Shown in pieces: positions 63,401-64,000 of a stretch of 64,000 nt of DNA; within the stretch, counting starts at the first letter, position 1; every line of letters begins with the position of its first letter. The notes below the pieces were generated by a model, which ran no database searches, was not told the origin of the DNA, and saw only the letters and a list, made by a program, of their open reading frames with translations. Source of the stretch: Mesostigma viride. Its lineage: Eukaryota > Streptophyta > Mesostigmatophyceae > Mesostigmatales > Mesostigmataceae. Made by a program: the position numbers and the translations under genes. The stretch covers positions 1-64,000 of the forward strand of contig RPFO01000880.1 of assembly GCA_009746045.1 (NCBI GenBank), in the 5' to 3' direction.

Positions 63401-64000
63401 ACACAGACCCATGTCGGTAATTGACAGCTTTTTACATTTCCTATCCCGGCACTTCTTTTCGGGATCCTTCTCAAAAATCCGGAAAACAGCGTCCTGATAT
63501 GGACGTCCCCTTATGTCGACCGTCAGACTGGACATCTGCGAAACCAGAACATACCGGCCGCGAGTAGTTTATATTATTAAAAAAAACTGGCATTTATTAA
63601 GTCATCTTCATCTATTTATGCGAGCTAAAATTTGAAGAAAATGCAACAAAGAAACGCCCTGGGGCGCAACTTCCTCAACAACCACTTTCTACGTACAAAC
63701 GAATGGCAATCACATCGACTACGATTGTCACTACATACGAATGTCCAGACAATATAATGTGTATGTAGAGGGGGGGCATTCAAGACCAGAGAAACGCCGG
63801 CGGGCGCAACTCATATCAATATAGACTGTCCCGCGACTCGTTCCACTCTCTGCAGGTTTTGCAACAACCGATCGAGCGAACTCTCGGAACCTCTTTCGCC
63901 GCCATTTCATCGACACGAGCGAACATCTCTTCTTTGGCGGCCACCAACTTTGCCTCCTTGTTGCCGGTGTCAGGATAGATTTCGGACCTCCTCGTCTTCA
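55568..64000 (-). CDS. Large unrecognised multi-exon protein gene, 5' end beyond the window
   Basis: Exons I can support (minus): 63535-62846, 62578-61904, 61782-61726, 61598-61518, 61393-60887, 60444-59258, 59001-about 57470, about 56818-56406, 56262-55568. A partial exon probably lies in 64000-63826. Splice sites are GT-AG and most introns are phase 0, the last phase 1, so exon joins keep frame. No domain is recognised. Visible features are a Cys/His cluster (KKCRDRKCKKLSITDMGLCG), Pro/Gln/Gly-rich linkers, Lys-rich acidic tracts (YKGKALKGKGKGKEVEV) and a Trp-rich segment (NFMQRWLFWCEDPLKPAV). The C-terminus has Trp-rich GGWSSKWVDEVCINWEHKYP. One frame change at the 7-base homopolymer 59815-59821 leaves ATGA where the two frames meet; sequencing error is likely. 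Exons between 57470 and 56818 are unresolved. Estimated over 1,900 residues. One gene versus two is not settled. Confidence 0.5.
56883..57150 (-). repeat. 72-bp tandem repeat, 3.7 copies, inside the large gene
   Basis: The unit starts CGCCCGCCGGCG on the plus strand (56883, 56955, 57027, 57099), with period 72 = 24 codons. If translated on the minus strand it gives repeats of GLLLETPAGVSVMRRGIASR, out of frame with the exons on both sides, so it may be intronic. It contains the intron motif of this gene in the opposite orientation. Confidence 0.75.
57422..57466. repeat. (ATC)n microsatellite
   Basis: About 14 ATC units. On the minus strand they read as Met, Asp or other runs depending on frame. 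An Asp run in an acidic linker is more plausible than 14 Met, hinting that the frame changes just upstream. The surrounding DNA is rich in Arg/Gly/Glu codons. Confidence 0.8.
59002..59257 (-). repeat. Intron with three tandem copies of the GCGACCGCCGGCGTTTCT motif
   Basis: Donor AAG|GTAAGCC at 59257 and acceptor GATGCAG|GTTACC at 59002. Within are three units spaced 68-69 bp, each beginning GCGACCGCCGGCGTTTCT and ending in a pyrimidine-rich, AG-containing stretch resembling an acceptor (TTAATTTCAG, CCACCTTAG, TTGTTCTCAG). Confidence 0.8.
60445..60886 (-). repeat. Intron made of three tandem units with internal splice-like sites
   Basis: Each roughly 147-bp unit carries GAG|GTAAGT-like donor, CTACCTCTGTTGTGAGGGGG, the motif GTTGCGACGGCCGGCGTTTC and a TTTCCTGATTTTTTC tract. 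The exon end (GGGAATGAG) is duplicated with the unit, so GGGAACGAG|GTAAGT near 60590 could splice as a micro-exon. The middle donor is mutated to GAGCCAAG. Confidence 0.8.
61394..61517 (-). repeat. Intron with one motif copy
   Basis: Donor GGAAGG|GTAAGTTACC, acceptor GTTCTTGCAG|GAAGCC, and the variant motif GTTACGACGGCCGGCGTTTC at about 61441-61460. Neighbouring introns at 61599-61725 and 61783-61903 have no motif. Confidence 0.7.
62579..62845 (-). repeat. Intron with two diverged motif copies
   Basis: GTTGCGACGGCGGTCGCATC (about 62740) and GTTGCGACGTGGGGCGCATC (about 62630) sit between a GTAACG donor and a TTGTGTTGCAG acceptor. In the first copy TGCGAC-GGCG-GTCGCA is a perfect stem, suggesting that pairing rather than sequence is kept. 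Confidence 0.7.
63536..63825 (-). repeat. Intron with two diverged motif copies near the window end
   Basis: GTTGCGCCCGCCGGCGTTTC (about 63790) and GTTGCGCCCCAGGGCGTTTC (about 63650), spaced about 140 bp, upstream of the acceptor GGTTTCGCAG|ATGTCC at 63536. The donor is uncertain. Confidence 0.6.

Noticed and set aside
55568-64000. Viral or Polinton origin for the large unknown gene, suggested by the ATGA frame junction
   Set aside because: Spliceosomal introns throughout and no capsid, polymerase, integrase or packaging motif. The junction sits at a homopolymer.

Overview
The window looks like nuclear DNA of a microbial eukaryote. Genes have spliceosomal GT-AG introns, one encodes a protein with a mitochondrial-type presequence, and non-LTR retrotransposons, hAT and other TIR DNA transposons and simple-sequence arrays fill most of the space. 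A GC-rich alga fits best (class I hybrid-cluster protein, PHD/RING-bearing non-LTR element). A prasinophyte-type green alga is my guess and is not proven from the sequence. I see no bacterial operons, rRNA, tRNA or CRISPR.

Layout. 1-6.8 kb: a LINE (minus strand) split by a 5.4-kb element with perfect 45-bp terminal inverted repeats. 6.8-15.2 kb: a mosaic of LINE pieces, ORF1-only elements and a restriction-like-endonuclease (RLE) retrotransposon fragment, joined at (TTAA)n tails. 15.8-22.3 kb: a gene island with a five-exon hybrid-cluster protein gene (minus) and a divergent glycosyltransferase/pyruvyl-transferase-like gene (plus). 23.3-32.1 kb: a complete 8.8-kb RLE non-LTR retrotransposon ('family A', minus) with an intact 1,735-codon ORF (PHD, RING, zinc fingers, RT, endonuclease), 14.2 tandem 231-bp 5' monomers and an 18-bp target-site duplication. 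32.1-43.8 kb: truncated A, B and LINE copies serially inserted at AT-rich tails, two hAT elements with 8-bp duplications, and another ORF1-only element. 43.8-50.7 kb: 8-bp minisatellites in higher-order repeats, a 184-bp satellite, tetranucleotide arrays and a foldback. 50.8-54.9 kb: a long family B copy (minus). 55.6-64 kb: a large unrecognised multi-exon gene (minus) with mostly phase-0 introns, several of which carry a recurring 20-bp palindromic motif.

The host genes show no obvious pathway link to each other. The retroelements do form a connected system: A and B both insert at ATATAT runs that are often the tails of earlier copies, while the LINEs and ORF1-only elements share a 3' hairpin (CTCCC-AAC-GGGAG type) before a (TTAA)n or (TTTAA)n tail, suggesting that an autonomous LINE mobilises ORF1-only partners.
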